From contig JAHFPE010000044.1 of assembly GCA_023261345.1 (NCBI GenBank), positions 1 to 6,727 on the forward strand: a stretch of 6,727 nucleotides of DNA. Direction: 5' to 3'. The notes under the pieces were generated by a model. It worked only from the letters and a program-made list of their open reading frames with translations. It was not told the DNA's origin and ran no database searches. This document shows positions 5,895 to 6,727 of this stretch, piece by piece (positions within the stretch are counted from its first letter, which is position 1; each line of letters opens with the position of its first letter). The stretch is from Candidatus Woesearchaeota archaeon. Lineage in GTDB: Archaea; Nanobdellota; Nanobdellia; Woesearchaeales; ARS49. Both the position numbers and the translations under genes were made by a program.

Positions 5895-6727
5895 ATGAAG
5901 CAATCAGTTGTTTCAGTTCTCAAAACAACACCACAAACAGTTTTACAAGACTACAATAAACTTCTTCATCTTGCAAACTACGAAAAATATCTTCCTAAAG
6001 ATATTCCAACACTACTCAAACTCAATCTTTCATGGACATTGTATTATCCTGGCTGTTCAACTGAACCATGGCAACTAGAAGGAACTCTAAAAACTCTTCA
6101 AGCAGACGGGTATGACAAACTTATTCCAGTTGAGAACAAGACGGTTGTTACTAATCCAATTAAGGGTGCTGAACTTAACAAGTGGCTTCCTATTCTCAAA
6201 AAGTATGGTCTTTCATTCACTCCACTTCCAAGTGTTGAATGGGTGCTCTATAAACCAAAAGCAGAACTTCTTGCAATGCCAAAAATATTTCCTGAAGGAC
6301 ACAAGATACCAAAGATGTTTATTGGCAAAAATGTTGTGCATTTTCCGACGATAAAGACTCACGGCCACACAACCATGACTGGCGCAATGAAGAACGCATT
6401 TGGCGGCTTAATCACTGAACAACGCCATCATTGTCACAAAATGATTCACGAAGTGCTTGTTGATTTGCTCACAATTCAAAAAGAAATTCATCCCGGAATG
6501 TTTGCAGTTATGGATGGAACAGTCGCTGGAGATGGCGCTGGACCAAGAACAATGATTCCAAGAATTACAAACTTTATTCTCGCAAGTAATGACCAAGTTG
6601 CAATTGATGCAGTCTCAGCAAAACTTATGGGGTATGACCATCTCAAAATTCCATTCATCAAAATTGCGCATGACAAAGGGCTTGGTTGCGGAGATGTTGA
6701 TCAACTTGACATCGTAGGGGAAGATAT
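5895..6727 (+). CDS. DUF362 domain protein (3' end outside window)
   Basis: A frame open from ATG 5895 to the window end, 277 codons visible with no stop. The protein matches the DUF362 family (COG2006), whose biochemical role is poorly defined and some of whose members carry ferredoxin-like iron-sulfur domains. Visible signatures in order are: LKLNLSW (41-47); STEPWQLEG (55-63); PTIKTH (151-156) leading into TMTGAMKNAFGG (160-171), the family's 'KTH..T..TGA.KN.FG' core; HEVLVDLL (185-192); MDGTVAGDGAGPR (206-218), the 'mDg....G.GP' motif; and SNDQVAIDAVSAKLMG (231-246). The end shows GLGCGDVDQLDIVGED, the usual close of the domain, so little or only an extra C-terminal module lies beyond the edge. 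A His/Cys-rich stretch, RHHCHK (177-182), follows the core. A leaderless TATA promoter supports the start, and an inverted repeat beside it suggests regulation. Confidence 0.9.
   Translation, partial: MKQSVVSVLKTTPQTVLQDYNKLLHLANYEKYLPKDIPTLLKLNLSWTLYYPGCSTEPWQLEGTLKTLQADGYDKLIPVENKTVVTNPIKGAELNKWLPILKKYGLSFTPLPSVEWVLYKPKAELLAMPKIFPEGHKIPKMFIGKNVVHFPTIKTHGHTTMTGAMKNAFGGLITEQRHHCHKMIHEVLVDLLTIQKEIHPGMFAVMDGTVAGDGAGPRTMIPRITNFILASNDQVAIDAVSAKLMGYDHLKIPFIKIAHDKGLGCGDVDQLDIVGED

Noticed and set aside
5834..5959. 41-codon plus-strand reading frame starting MNAIEHLFKK
   Set aside because: It looks helical but overlaps the DUF362 start in another frame, spans the candidate operator and TATA box, and has no promoter of its own.
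1..6727. CRISPR array, insertion sequence, toxin-antitoxin or phage module
   Set aside because: I saw no regularly spaced repeats, transposase, terminal inverted repeats, or known defence or phage domains.

Overview
The window looks like archaeal chromosome from a moderately AT-rich genome. The strongest sign is promoter architecture. Three gene starts (3879 on the minus strand, 3961 and 5895 on the plus strand) each have a TATA-like box centred about 25-26 nt upstream of the ATG and no Shine-Dalgarno sequence, as expected for archaeal leaderless transcripts. The gene content (a DUF362 protein, an extended SDR, an FAD oxidoreductase and several orphan proteins) would fit an uncultivated, DPANN-like lineage. 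That lineage is an inference; there is no rRNA or other phylogenetic marker here.

The left half (78-3879) is a compact minus-strand operon. In transcription order it holds an extended-SDR NAD-dependent epimerase/dehydratase (2935-3879), an FAD-dependent oxidoreductase of the HemY/amine-oxidase-like superfamily (1598-2887), an unrecognised cysteine-rich protein of about 345 residues (586-1626) and a NUDIX hydrolase related to the IDI/YfcD branch (78-593). Spacing tightens downstream: a 47-bp gap with a good ribosome binding site, then a 23-29 nt overlap, then an 8-nt overlap. This implies co-transcription and translational coupling. SDR plus HemY-like FAD enzyme pairs are usual in nucleotide-sugar, glycan or lipid modification, but the substrate cannot be read from sequence. 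The orphan third gene is the least explained member.

An 81-bp divergent promoter region (3880-3960) separates this operon from the plus-strand genes. Those are a long alpha-helical orphan protein (3961-5358) whose C-terminal tail may be displaced by a frameshift, a 105-residue orphan (5502-5819), and a DUF362 protein (5895 to the window end) cut off by the window edge. A perfect 7-bp inverted repeat abuts the TATA box of the DUF362 gene, and a 6-bp inverted repeat lies between TATA box and start codon of the helical gene; both are good operator candidates. The 143-bp spacer 5359-5501 holds a 12-bp AT palindrome and a possible GNRA-capped hairpin. I see no tRNA, rRNA, CRISPR array, insertion sequence or long repeat.

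No demonstrably new system stands out. The best candidate for something undescribed is the four-gene minus-strand operon with its orphan cysteine-rich protein.
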